From assembly GCA_965223675.1 (NCBI GenBank), contig OZ245013.1, positions 682,001-746,000 of the forward strand: 64,000 nt of DNA, in the 5' to 3' direction. The position numbers were made by a program, and so were the translations under genes. The stretch is from JAGQKC01 sp965223675 (GTDB lineage Bacteria > Nitrospirota > Nitrospiria > Nitrospirales > UBA8639). Positions 26,246 to 34,906 of this stretch are shown here, one piece after another (position 1 is the first letter of the stretch; every line of letters begins with the position of its first letter). A model generated the notes under the pieces. The model had not been told where the DNA came from and made no database searches. It worked only from the letters and a program-made list of their open reading frames with translations.

Positions 26246-27055
26246 TTATGGTTGTTCTGTAGGCTCAGATTCCTGCCTTTGGCTCTTGGATGCTTTGAGG
26301 TTTGCTGGTGTCGTGGAGGCAAGCATTGGCACTTTCAGTGTTTGACCCTCCACGATGACGTCTGAGTCTAATTTATTGATCGCCTTTAATGTGTCGACTG
26401 TCGTCGCATGTTTTTGTGAAATGCTCCATAAGGTATCCCCAGCGGCCACTGTCCAGACTCCTCGCATCGCCTTGGACGGTGTAGTCATGGAAAAGGCTGT
26501 CAAGCTGGTAGTGCCCCGTTGAGCGTTATTCTGATTTTTCTTCATGTCTTGTTTAATATGGACAACCTCAGTCATAAGGGTTTGCATGTTTGCGACCATT
26601 TGCTGAACGGATGCTTGCATGGTCCGGACCTCTCCCATCAGTTGTTGAAGGTCAGGAATAGACGCTGACTGGGATTGAAGTTCAACATTTTCCCGCCGTA
26701 ATTGATCTCGTTCATTTTCCGCCATCAAGAGGCTGTCTTTCATTTCTTGAACATTGGAAACAAGATCTTCTTCACGGGCTTTAAATGAATCCACCCTTTT
26801 CTTGGCAGATTGAAGTTCTGCATGTTGTTTCGCTGCCGCAATTTTAATCGCCGCTAACTCGGAGCGTAACATATCGGCTTCCTCTCGTGCTTCATGGATA
26901 AGGAATTCACGAGTGTCTGAGGCTGGAGAGGCCGGTATCGTTTCATCTGCGGTGGCTGGGTGATGAGCACACCCCACGGTGATCACAAGATACAAAAGAA
27001 ACAAGAGAAACTTCGTCTGAGCCGATGAGATGTGTTGCATAATCGTTCCTACCAA
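26246..27055 (-). CDS. LysM-domain coiled-coil lipoprotein
   Basis: 269 residues. The N-terminal signal ends VGCAHH, a lipobox, so it is probably a lipoprotein. Residues 50-150 are a long coiled coil (EAREEADMLRSELAAIK and similar heptads). The C-terminal LysM domain reads GDTLWSISQKHATTVDTLKAINKLDSDVIVEGQTLKVP and should bind peptidoglycan. In the middle of a pseudopilus operon, it may anchor the trans-envelope machine to the cell wall, as FimV-type proteins do. It overlaps the upstream pseudopilin gene by 7 bp. Confidence 0.85.
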   Translation of the reverse strand: MVGTIMQHISSAQTKFLLFLLYLVITVGCAHHPATADETIPASPASDTREFLIHEAREEADMLRSELAAIKIAAAKQHAELQSAKKRVDSFKAREEDLVSNVQEMKDSLLMAENERDQLRRENVELQSQSASIPDLQQLMGEVRTMQASVQQMVANMQTLMTEVVHIKQDMKKNQNNAQRGTTSLTAFSMTTPSKAMRGVWTVAAGDTLWSISQKHATTVDTLKAINKLDSDVIVEGQTLKVPMLASTTPANLKASKSQRQESEPTEQP

Positions 27056-27450
27056 TCTTTATAGGGCCTACCATCAAGTCCGGTTTGATCACTTCCACTA
27101 TGAACATCATAGACCCCTGCAGGAGAGTCATCTTCCTGATCCTTTTCTTCTAAAACTTCCTCCCAGGTTGATGATGACTTGGTAAATGGATCAATGGGTA
27201 TTTCACGAATGTAATGTTCTGTTACGAGCTCTTCTAATGTAGCTGGGTAATTGCCACGATCGGCATAAAATTGATCAATGATTGCTCGCATCGTAAATAA
27301 ATTTTGCTTTAATGCCGCTTCCTTGGCTTTCAGTGAAGACGTCTGAAAGGAGGGAACGGCTAGGGTTATTAAAATGGCTGCAATGGCCACCACAATCAAC
27401 AGTTCCAAAAGCGTAAAACCACTTTTGTCTGATCGAGAGCTGAGCATCAT
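27049..27450 (-). CDS. type II/IV major-type pseudopilin
   Basis: 133 residues. The prepilin site is KSG/FTLLELLIVVAIAAILITLAVP: Gly -1, Phe +1, Glu +5 all present. The GspG-like globular part contains EAALKQNLFTMRAIIDQFYADRGNYPATLEELV and DGRPYKDW at the end, close to GspG-type pseudopilins. It would be processed by PilD/GspO, which is not in this window. It starts at the same base where the previous pseudopilin stops (27450). Confidence 0.9.
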   Translation of the reverse strand: MMLSSRSDKSGFTLLELLIVVAIAAILITLAVPSFQTSSLKAKEAALKQNLFTMRAIIDQFYADRGNYPATLEELVTEHYIREIPIDPFTKSSSTWEEVLEEKDQEDDSPAGVYDVHSGSDQTGLDGRPYKDW

Positions 27451-27995
27451 TACCAGTCACGGTATTTCGTTTTATCCAGCGCTGTCCGAGCACTGGTCGT
27501 GAAGATATCAAACACATCTTCCCCGCACCATCGGTCAACGTCAACTTCATCTTGATAACACCGGATACCCCACTCATCTGTACCTGTCATCGGATCAATA
27601 GGAATTCGACGCAGATACCGTCGTATATTATGCGTTCCTTCAACTTGCGCTTCCGCGCCAGTGAGTTCTATTTTCAATAACTGCTCTAGCGATTTTGGAT
27701 ACCCGCTCTGTCCGGTGCTTTCCTTACACGTCAGTTGGTTCTTCACGCAAAGCGGTCCTAGCAGTGTGTCGCCGTCTCTCGCCCAATCTCGCCGAAACGT
27801 GTCGATGGCGGTACGTACAGTTCGCAATGTTTGTCGAAGCTCAAGCTCTTGAGAGCGTTTTGTGCTCATTTTGGTAATTGGCAACGCCACTGACGCTAAG
27901 ATAAAGATGATCGCTAGCGTGATTAAGAGCTCGAGGAACGTCACCCCGCGACAAGTCTGTACTCTATTGAACCCAAATCCTCCCATGTTGTGCAA
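27450..27995 (-). CDS. second pseudopilin
   Basis: Up to 181 residues; ATG 27986 (MGGFGFNRVQ) is an alternative, inside the last codons of the secretin gene. The prepilin motif is CRG/VTFLELLITLAIIFILASVALP with Gly -1 and Glu +5 (Val rather than Phe at +1). The globular part follows the GspG pattern LRQTLRTVRTAIDTFRRDWARDG ... YPKSLEQLL ... RRIPIDPMTG and ends TKYRDW. Three Cys occur in the middle loop. Probably a structural partner of the neighbouring pseudopilin. Confidence 0.88.
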   Translation of the reverse strand: MHNMGGFGFNRVQTCRGVTFLELLITLAIIFILASVALPITKMSTKRSQELELRQTLRTVRTAIDTFRRDWARDGDTLLGPLCVKNQLTCKESTGQSGYPKSLEQLLKIELTGAEAQVEGTHNIRRYLRRIPIDPMTGTDEWGIRCYQDEVDVDRWCGEDVFDIFTTSARTALDKTKYRDW

Positions 27996-30369
27996 TCACC
28001 GGAACTGGTTTCCCCGTTGAGTTAACAAAAGATGAACGATGAATGTGTAGAGATGCGTTCCCTTCAGCCTTGGCTTTGAAGACGAGAGTCGCCAATGCTC
28101 CATCTCCGGCAACCGTTTCTCCTGCTCCACTCATTTGAATGACAACTTGGCCTTTGGTGGGGACATCGGAGACTGTGAGACTGGGTTGAACATCCTGATC
28201 TTTCCAAAAGGTGCCTTCCAAAACCTGATGAAACTCCAGTATCGCCGGATCATAAGAAATGGTCATGTTCGTTTGCTCGATGGCAGGTATATTTTGTCCT
28301 GTAAGATCAATGTGAACATCTTTGCCTACTTGAGTGGAAAGGGCTGGTGGCATTAACGTTAATCGAGTCACCGGATCTTGAGAAGGTGTAGCAGCCGCCT
28401 CAGAGTCATCAGAAGACGTTGCTTCAGGAAATGACGGTGAACGTGTCTCTTCATTTGAATTGGAGTGTGTTCCGTTTGTTCCCGTCTCGGATTCATCCGC
28501 AGCGGGTTGAAATTCTTCTGATGCGCTCTCGTCCAACAAGACGGGTAAGGCAGCATGAGGTTCAGAGAATAACGGTTTCGTATCATAGTTTTTTGCGGTT
28601 CCGGACCACAGGGTCTGTTTCGCTAAGTCTGTCGGCGATACGCTATTGACGATATGCGCTGTGATCACGAGGATCACTTCGGTCGTAACTTTGTTGGTTT
28701 CGGAATTGCTAAGTAGGTCGCCCAAAAGCGGGACATCATCAATGCCTGGGACCGATTCTCGAGTCTTTCGATCTTCTTCCTGTAAGAGGCCGGCGAGAAC
28801 GACGGTTTCTCCATCTTGCAGGCTCAGTGCCGTGTCAGCCGTGCGAGTACCAAACCGAAATTGTGAGATTTCCGGATTAGATTGGAGAACGACTCGGTCA
28901 CCCAACCGTGTCACTTCAACTTGCAGACGTAAGGAAATTTCATTATTCAAGTGAATGGTTGGTTCAACGGTAAGTTTAATCCCCGTGTCCTTAAATTCAA
29001 TGGACGTGACCGTCGAGGTCGTCGGCGTTGCTCCCGTCGTTCCTTGGCCAGGTAAAACATTCGTCGTCGAGAGAAGGATGGGCTGTTTATCTCCGATATT
29101 AATCGAGGCCTTTTCGTTATTCAGGACACGAATTTTCGGGGCAGCGAGAGTTTTTGCGTCAGATTCCTGTTTAAAGAAGTCCAGAAGGAAGCTGCCAGGG
29201 AACGTAAAGAGATACGAATCAGGACCAATGTTCACAAGTTCGCGGAAGGTGAAGGACTGTAAGATGTTACTAAAAGCTGCAGTTCCGGGAGGAAAGATGC
29301 CGGCTCCAGCTTGCTTGGCAAAGTTGAGCCCTAAGCGCTTTGTCTTCGTTCGATTAACTTCGAGCACTTCCACGTCAAACAAGACTTCTGCGTCTCCACG
29401 ATCATTGGCTTGAATAATATTTTCTGCCAGCAACAACTTTGCAGGCTCATCTCGCACCACGACAGTATTTAACGGTTCATTCACATACACGCGTTTCGTT
29501 TCAAGAATTGTCCGAAGCAAATTCGCCATATCCTTGGCCTTGGCATTTGATAAATAAAAGGTTCGAATTTTTAGATCCTGATATTGTTCGCGTTTTTGTT
29601 TGGTATCGGGAATGATTAATAACGTGTCTTGACTGACTCGTTTTGCGAAAAGTTGATTGGTATTCAAGATAAGCGTGAGCGCTTCATCAAATGGCGTGTC
29701 TCGTGTGAAAATGGTGACAAGGTCATCACGTACATCCTTATCGAACAAGATATCAATATTGGCCGTGCGAGCTAGGATTTCAAAAACCTGTTTGAGCCGT
29801 GTATTTTGAAAGCGGAGAGTGACCGGTTCCGCCGATCCACCGATGGTTTTGTGCTCTTGCTGTTGTTGTGAAATGGCCGTAATGCCTTCAAGGGCCGCAG
29901 TCAAGCTTGGGTCGAGTTCAATGGCGTGTTCAAAGCGCGCCATGGCTTGATCGAGTAGTCCAAGACTTTGCAGTTTTTTCCCTTCTAGAAGAGCGTGGCG
30001 AGCTTCTTTTAATCGCAACACGTCGGCTAAGGCTGTTTGATATTCCGGTTGTTCAGGTGCCAGGCCTAATGCCATCTGAAACGATTGGAGAGCTTCAGCC
30101 AAACGATGATCTTTGAGCCATTGTCTTCCATTGGTATAGTGAACCTCCGCGGCGCGGGTTTTGACCTCATCAAGCTTTTCTTGGAGTTCTTGATTGAACG
30201 GATCTTGCCGTACGGCTTCCCGATAGGCTGCCACTGCGCCGTCCCAATCTTCCTTCGCCACCATCTCCTCTGCGAGTTCTAACTGAGGATGAGTGCAGGC
30301 TGTAATGGTCGAAGCCATCACTGACAAAAGAAAGAGAGGCAGAATCAAGGAGATGTGATAATTTTTCAT
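27964..30369 (-). CDS. gspD: GspD/PilQ-like secretin with TPR and cohesin-like domains
   Basis: 801 residues in one polypeptide. A lipoprotein signal (ASTITAC, Cys about 25) is followed by TPR repeats (about 30-165: WDGAVAAYREAVRQDPFN, AEALQSFQMALGLAPEQPE, DQAMARFEHAIELDPS), an STN/N0 domain (TLRFQNTRLKQVFEILART), an N1 ring (TFYLSNAKAKDMANLLRTIL), the secretin core (about 440-590: AAPKIRVLNNEKASINIGDKQ, SLQDGETVVLAGLL, VPGIDDVPLLGDLL), a polar linker, then a C-terminal cohesin-like beta domain (LPPALSTQVGKDVHIDL, YDPAILEFHQV). Ordinary secretins lack the cohesin part, which is known from some delta-proteobacterial and Nitrospira-type homologues. Confidence 0.93.
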   Translation of the reverse strand: MKNYHISLILPLFLLSVMASTITACTHPQLELAEEMVAKEDWDGAVAAYREAVRQDPFNQELQEKLDEVKTRAAEVHYTNGRQWLKDHRLAEALQSFQMALGLAPEQPEYQTALADVLRLKEARHALLEGKKLQSLGLLDQAMARFEHAIELDPSLTAALEGITAISQQQQEHKTIGGSAEPVTLRFQNTRLKQVFEILARTANIDILFDKDVRDDLVTIFTRDTPFDEALTLILNTNQLFAKRVSQDTLLIIPDTKQKREQYQDLKIRTFYLSNAKAKDMANLLRTILETKRVYVNEPLNTVVVRDEPAKLLLAENIIQANDRGDAEVLFDVEVLEVNRTKTKRLGLNFAKQAGAGIFPPGTAAFSNILQSFTFRELVNIGPDSYLFTFPGSFLLDFFKQESDAKTLAAPKIRVLNNEKASINIGDKQPILLSTTNVLPGQGTTGATPTTSTVTSIEFKDTGIKLTVEPTIHLNNEISLRLQVEVTRLGDRVVLQSNPEISQFRFGTRTADTALSLQDGETVVLAGLLQEEDRKTRESVPGIDDVPLLGDLLSNSETNKVTTEVILVITAHIVNSVSPTDLAKQTLWSGTAKNYDTKPLFSEPHAALPVLLDESASEEFQPAADESETGTNGTHSNSNEETRSPSFPEATSSDDSEAAATPSQDPVTRLTLMPPALSTQVGKDVHIDLTGQNIPAIEQTNMTISYDPAILEFHQVLEGTFWKDQDVQPSLTVSDVPTKGQVVIQMSGAGETVAGDGALATLVFKAKAEGNASLHIHRSSFVNSTGKPVPVIAQHGRIWVQ

Positions 30370-30639
30370 AAATCCTTATTGAATTAGGAAACAATCTCAA
30401 AACGAGACTGCAGAGAAATACGTAAAAAACAATAAATTAACCTAGCATATTTCGTCTGTTCAGGCTAGATTCCATTTTGAAGGTTTAGACACTCCGTTTT
30501 TATCGGAATGTGTGAAGGGAGAATTAACCTCAACACCGTTTCCAGTTTTTATGTGGAGTTCCTTGCTCACAGTACGGGCAACGGTAACAACTGAAACGTC
30601 ATTAATCATGAAGCCCTTATTCATTGAAGATTTGCTAGA

Positions 30640-31233
30640 TTAGATCTCTGGTTCTTCTTCCGTGTCTTGAGGGTTTTCCGTATTTAAAGGGTTGTCAGCA
30701 TCAGGTTTGCCCGTTAGCGGATTGGCAGGGGTCATTTTGGAACAGTTTGGAGGAAGAAGCGGATTGGCAGGATTTGGGGTGCAGTCCCCCGACTGTCCTG
30801 TGGCTTCATACCGAACGGCTTCATACGTCTCTGCCCCTTTAAAATTGACTTGATCATACGGCTTTTCCTGACTCGCACTATGCACCCCACGAATTTCCGT
30901 GCCAATTTTAATCAGCTGAAAGTCTTCTCCAGTGAAAGGATCTTTGTACACGGCTTGAAGATAGCGTTTCGGCTTTTTTATCAGATCGATCAATTTTTGC
31001 GGGTAGCGATTGGGGCGAGTTCCTTTTTGGACTTCATAATCTGCTGCATACCGCTCAATGGCTTCTTTGATACGAGTTCCTCGAAAATGGAGCTCGGCTT
31101 CTCGATCGCGCTTCAGCGTCACGGACCATTCTTGTCCGATTACCATCAATGAAATGCCAATCATGACGACAAAGAACATGACCATGAGATACGTAAAACC
31201 CCGTTCGCTATTCACCATATCTTCGACTTTCAT
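30640..31233 (-). CDS. pseudopilin lacking Glu5 (GspK-like or minor)
   Basis: 197 residues, first gene of the secretion operon. The prepilin-type leader SERG/FTYLMVMFFVVMIGISLMVIG has Gly -1 and Phe +1, but Met replaces the usual Glu at +5, a trait of tip pseudopilins such as GspK. The body (ELHFRGTRIKEAIERYAADYEVQKGTRPNRYPQKLIDLI, LQAVYKDPFTGEDFQLI) has the GspG-like Pro-Thr/Pro-Phe-Thr-Gly landmark shared by several minor pseudopilins. The C-terminus is Asn/Pro-rich with two Cys. Confidence 0.85.
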   Translation of the reverse strand: MKVEDMVNSERGFTYLMVMFFVVMIGISLMVIGQEWSVTLKRDREAELHFRGTRIKEAIERYAADYEVQKGTRPNRYPQKLIDLIKKPKRYLQAVYKDPFTGEDFQLIKIGTEIRGVHSASQEKPYDQVNFKGAETYEAVRYEATGQSGDCTPNPANPLLPPNCSKMTPANPLTGKPDADNPLNTENPQDTEEEPEI

Positions 31234-31516
31234 CGTAAAACCACCGGAGAGGGATCAGGCTTATGATGTGCTAAAGAGAGCATTGAAGCAGATAGGGACA
31301 ATTCGTGTAACAAGTTTGGCCTATTTTTTGGTTAAACAGTTAATAGTTCCATTATCGACTATATATTTTCGCACTTAAAGAATTGTTCTGCAAATAAGAA
31401 AATAGCCGTATGGATAGGATGATTGAATTATTCATCCCGCAAAAGTCGATGTGTCGCGAGTTAACTTTTCAAATGTAGGTTGGTCTCTTCGTATTAGACG
31501 TTACAGAAAGATAATG

Positions 31517-33097
31517 TTAGGTCTGGATGACCGCAGGCTTAGATATTTTAAGAGCAATAGGGGTATCAATCCAGCTAGCGGAAGGTGTAGAGTTGAGGTA
31601 GGCATTTTGATCGTGGTGGAGTGCGCCGCTGGGTAGAGCCGGCCAAAGCGGGCCGAGGTTTTTGCGAATTCGGTTTTCATACATCTGAGGGAGAGCGGTG
31701 GCCTCTCCTTCAAAAAACCCTCGGACGGTCAAATCTGTATCAAGTAAAGCGCGAATTTTTTTATCCCATTTCAGACGGCTAGCCGGTGCGGCCCGTACGA
31801 TGTTTAAGAACTTCGTTCCAAGACCACGATTGGCATGAAACCGACGAATAAGGCGCGGCCAAGACAATGCATATTCCGTGAGATCTAAGACACGATCGTA
31901 GAACTCCGGCCAGGCATAATGTTTGGGGCGAATATTCATCGCGTGTTTATTATCGAGAAAATGAAAAGGAATCGGAAGCACACGACCTGTTCGCTGGAGT
32001 TCCATGTTCATGGGAGCGGCTTGTCCAAAGGCCGTAAATAAGGAAAAAGTTGGATAGGCTCCGGGGGAAAGGTCTAGAAACTTTTTCGTGAGTTCGAAAG
32101 GTTCAGAACCTTCATCCGTGTCCAGCCCAAGGATAAAGTTGGTCTGGACATAAGGAATGTATCGTAGAATCATGTTGACGTGGTCAGAAATCTGCCTAAC
32201 CTTAGCTATTCCCTCCTTCGGGCCTGTCTTCGATTTATCACCGTTCGAGAACCAGGATTCAATGCCAGGTAGAATGGCCTTGAATCCGTTGTGTCGAAGT
32301 TGTTTCAGATGTGGCTCTGACAAGAGGGAAAGACTGCTTTCGGCAATGAAACTCATTTTCCCAGGACGCACCACCTCATCAATAACACTCATGTAATCGT
32401 TAAACCGTACTCCAAAGATCGGGTCATGCCATCCAACCCAGGGGTTGCGTAGTTGGCGTTGCAAAAAAATTAGATCTTCTCGAATCTGGTCGAACGCAAG
32501 CGGTTGGTAGTCGACGACGGAATCGATGCAAAAACTGCAGGTATAAGGACATCCCATGCTTCCGATCATCGGAACGACTTTAAGTGCAGGGGCTTGTGCA
32601 ATCGTTGGTTGGATAAACTTCCATCGTTCTTTTACCCCAGGAAGAAACAATGGTTGTCTAGGCGCATGAAGCTGAAGACCTATGGGACGATGAGGTGAAC
32701 AATCACGAAGCACCTCGTCAATAAGAGTCTTATCCGTCATTCCAAGTACATAATCAAAATACTGTGCGGCATCCTGCGGATAACAACGGGCATGGGGTCC
32801 ACCTAGAATGGTAATCGCTCCACGACTCCTGAACAGGTTGCTCACGGCATAGGCCGTTTGACCTGCTCGGGAAAAGGCTCCAACAAATAATACGTCTGTA
32901 TCGCCTGTGAGTTCTTTAGCCAGATCTTGTAATCCGGTATAACAAATATAACGAACGGTATGTCCAAGTTCTTCACACCACACTCCGAGAACTTGGGGCA
33001 TGATGCTCGCCATATTTGGATGCATGACTCGTGCAAATGTCTTACGAGTCGCGCCTTTCGTAACCAGATCGAGTATCGTAACACGTAAACGTCGCAT
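31517..33097 (-). CDS. B12-binding-domain radical SAM protein
   Basis: 526 residues. The N-terminal ~150 residues resemble a cobalamin-binding Rossmann domain (VTILDLVTKG, HTVRYICYTG, DVLFVGAFSRAGQTAYAVSNLFRSRG, ILGGPHARCYP). The radical SAM core follows with the 4Fe-4S motif GCPYTCSFCID (CX3CX2C), then DPIFGVRFNDYM, FIAESSLSLLSEPHLKQLRHNGFKAILPGIES and QTNFILGLDTDEG, typical of the BchE/HpnP-like class. The C-terminal ~130 residues are unassigned. Substrate unknown. It is transcribed toward the secretion operon but separated by ~280 bp. Confidence 0.88.
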   Translation of the reverse strand: MRRLRVTILDLVTKGATRKTFARVMHPNMASIMPQVLGVWCEELGHTVRYICYTGLQDLAKELTGDTDVLFVGAFSRAGQTAYAVSNLFRSRGAITILGGPHARCYPQDAAQYFDYVLGMTDKTLIDEVLRDCSPHRPIGLQLHAPRQPLFLPGVKERWKFIQPTIAQAPALKVVPMIGSMGCPYTCSFCIDSVVDYQPLAFDQIREDLIFLQRQLRNPWVGWHDPIFGVRFNDYMSVIDEVVRPGKMSFIAESSLSLLSEPHLKQLRHNGFKAILPGIESWFSNGDKSKTGPKEGIAKVRQISDHVNMILRYIPYVQTNFILGLDTDEGSEPFELTKKFLDLSPGAYPTFSLFTAFGQAAPMNMELQRTGRVLPIPFHFLDNKHAMNIRPKHYAWPEFYDRVLDLTEYALSWPRLIRRFHANRGLGTKFLNIVRAAPASRLKWDKKIRALLDTDLTVRGFFEGEATALPQMYENRIRKNLGPLWPALPSGALHHDQNAYLNSTPSASWIDTPIALKISKPAVIQT

Positions 33098-33383
33098 AGG
33101 ATGACCTTTTGAGGGGGAAGTGAGGACTGAGAGTGATTGAGAGTCAGAATCGAGTGGGGATCGCCACCTTAGAAGGAAATGAAGATATCTGCACCTTTAT
33201 TAAGCAGTATCTTATTTCTGATACCCAGAGGTCTCTGACAAAGAAGGCAGTTTCACTCTATGTCAAGAAATGACGACTGTCAAGCAAAGGTTGCGTGTTT
33301 CCCCGACGTGGTTCAGAAGGCTTCACGCTTGATAATAGTCGGATCACAGATTGAGTCAATCCAAGAATGTAGTAGTTGGACCA

Positions 33384-33566
33384 AACAGATAAAAGGGGTC
33401 GGGTGTCTTTTCTTGAGCCCCGTTTATATTTTTGCTAATTAATCCTCGAAATTCTAATACATCAGACAGCCTAAATCCGCTACACCCTCTCGGCTACTCA
33501 CGGAAAAGCCGTCGCATGAATCTTCTCTTGAACAACAGAGGACTCCAAAAGACTCCCGACCCCTTT
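33384..33566 (-). repeat. tip-array repeat, copy 1
   Basis: Copy of a ~178 bp element beginning AAAAGGGGTCGGG (plus strand, 33391) and ending with its inverted counterpart at 33566. The inner sequence is nearly identical to copies 2-4 (GAGCCCCGTTTATATTTTTG, CCTCGAAATTC, AGACAGCCTAAATCCGC, GCCGTCGCATGAATCTTCT). Copies 1, 3 and 4 share a preceding AACAGAT. This is the last copy in the array, downstream of the third immunity gene. The following ~280 bp hold no recognisable tip. Confidence 0.9.
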
Positions 33567-33620
33567 CCCGACCCTTAGTTGGGTAATAACGGCATCAGTC
33601 GAAATGAGAGTTCTTGTGTA

Positions 33621-33955
33621 TCACTTAGTAAACTCAAGCTTTTCAATCTTTCCAGTTTTAATATCAATTTGGCATGCAAATGATGTGAACGAAAGAAGGA
33701 CCAATGGACTATAAGAATCTATTCTATAGTATGCATCTTCATGACCTGGCTCAGGTAGCTCGGCAATCCAAATCTTTTTTCCTTTTGTCGAGAAACATTC
33801 AAGATTCTTGAAGACACCTTTGCAAGCATCAGGATGATAAAGAACTATTACACGACCACCAGCAAGAAAGGCGTCACGAATTTCATGTTCAACAATGAAC
33901 GTTTCTTCTCCAACTTTTATAGCTTTTCCGGAAAATTGGACTTTTTTTCTGTCAT
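33621..33955 (-). CDS. probable immunity protein, frameshifted at its start
   Basis: The downstream partner of the tip at 33952-34166. The natural start is ATG 33955, overlapping the tip's TGA (ATGA), but the ATG frame ends within 13 codons. The long frame (about 110 residues: KVQFSGKAIKVGEETFIV, GGRVIVLYHPDACKGVF, KKIWIAELPEPG, CQIDIKTGKIEKL) is out of phase by one base across a run of seven A at about 33942-33948; eight A would restore it. The product looks like a small beta-rich immunity protein. Either it is inactivated, expression relies on slippage at the A run, or it is a sequencing error. Confidence 0.55.
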
Positions 33956-34166
33956 TGAAAAGGCACCCCTGAACCAAAGTTTACTTCTGGAAGACGGTTT
34001 AGCAATTGGAACTGTTCCGCTCCACCTCTTTTTCCGTAAACGGGCAATGTCCGAGAACGTTGTAACCGAGTGCCTGCTGGCACAAAAACTTCCTGAATAA
34101 AATCAGCTTTATTGCTTGGTGGCAATGCCAATGCCTCCCGAGCAAAAGCAGGAACAATAAAAGGAT
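33952..34166 (-). CDS. displaced RHS toxin tip (C-terminal fragment)
   Basis: Reading minus strand out of repeat copy 2 (in frame with ..EKTPDPF) gives a ~68-residue fragment: FIVPAFAREALALPP, ADFIQEVFVPAGTRLQRS, YGKRGGAEQFQLL, NFGSGVPFQ, then TGA. The pattern P-x-G-T-x(4)-R ... G-x(2)-G-G-x(2)-Q is the C-terminal end of TNT-like/ART-like toxins carried by RHS and CdiA proteins. It has no start codon or secretion module of its own, so it is an orphan tip, silent unless recombined onto the RHS gene upstream. Confidence 0.6.
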
Positions 34167-34342
34167 AAAAGGGGTCGGGTGTCTTTTCTTGAGCCCCGTT
34201 TATATTTTTGCTAATTAATCCTCGAAATTCCAATACATCAGATAGCCTAAATCCGCTACACCCTCTCGCTACTCACGGAAAAAAGCCGTCGCATGAATCT
34301 TCTTTTGAACAACAGAGCACTCCAAAGACTCTTGACCCTTTT
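34164..34342 (-). repeat. tip-array repeat, copy 2
   Basis: Same element and orientation as copy 1, core AAAAGGGGTCGGG from 34167; inverted end at about 34342 is less perfect (GACTCTTGACCCTTTT). It sits immediately before the tip ending at 33952. Confidence 0.9.
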
Positions 34343-34387
34343 CAGACCCTTCGTTAACCTGGTCTTAATCATTTTTCTTTTTAATGT

Positions 34388-34416
34388 TAAAAAAGACTCC
34401 CAGCACCTTGCTGGGC
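34388..34416 (-). terminator. Rho-independent terminator
   Basis: Minus strand CCCAGCA-AGG-TGCTGGG (34399-34415) followed by AGTCTTTTTT. It lies about 35 bp after the immunity gene ending at 34449, so it would stop transcription of that tip/immunity module before repeat copy 2. Confidence 0.7.
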
Positions 34417-34448
34417 GGCCAGAGGCTATTTTATTGTTGGATGACTTC

Positions 34449-34736
34449 CTACAATTTTCTATATGCTTGCTCTGTTGAAAGTAACAGATTACCTAATTCC
34501 GAACCGTGCTCCCAATTATCAATAATTGTATAGCTTATGCCAAAATCCCTCTTGATTCTTGGGGGCAGTTGATTACTTTCTAATTGTTCCAGCATGGTTT
34601 CTAAGTCCATTTTAAAACTACGGAGCTGTATTATGGTTCCAATAATTCCCTTCCCGTGTCCATGCCGCTCAATTTCAGCCTCTAGCTCTTTGAGACATTG
34701 CTTTATTAGAGTCAATGCTTTTTCTTCCTTGTTCAT
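34449..34736 (-). CDS. probable immunity protein
   Basis: 95 residues, all-helical and acidic (MNKEEKALTLIKQCLKELEAE, GIIGTIIQLRSFKMDLETML, DNWEHGSELGNLLLSTEQA). ATG 34736 overlaps the stop of the toxin tip just upstream (ATGA), the usual coupling of a polymorphic-toxin tip and its immunity gene. No known family is recognised. A terminator follows at 34388-34416. Confidence 0.7.
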   Translation of the reverse strand: MNKEEKALTLIKQCLKELEAEIERHGHGKGIIGTIIQLRSFKMDLETMLEQLESNQLPPRIKRDFGISYTIIDNWEHGSELGNLLLSTEQAYRKL

Positions 34737-34906
34737 GGGACTATGAGATCCTGCTTAGGACTAAGAACAAACCTTTGAATTTGCCCACCTTCAAAACCTA
34801 TTCCTTGAGAAGATGCGCGACCGCTTATTATCGTCGCTCCAGGTCGGATTTGGAATTGCTGAAACCCTTTCATAAGATTAAATCCAGGAAGTAACGCCAA
34901 ACAGAT
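34733..34906 (-). CDS. displaced RHS toxin tip (C-terminal fragment)
   Basis: Between repeat copy 3 and the immunity gene the minus strand encodes ALLPGFNLMKGFQQFQIRPG, then ATIISGRASSQGIGFEGG and QIQRFVLSPKQDLIVP before TGA. The layout PG-x(5)-GR ... GG-x-I-Q matches the end of the neighbouring tip and of TNT/ART-like toxins in RHS proteins, with a conserved Gly-Gly and Gln. The fragment is out of frame with the repeat's own reading frame and has no start of its own, so it is a silent tip. Confidence 0.6.
   Translation of the reverse strand: MCLALLPGFNLMKGFQQFQIRPGATIISGRASSQGIGFEGGQIQRFVLSPKQDLIVP

Noticed and set aside
30537..30603. CPYCEQGTPHKNWKRC-like segment on the minus strand
   Set aside because: Looks like a zinc-knuckle end, but a TGA sits directly before it and no start exists; kept only as a possible remnant.
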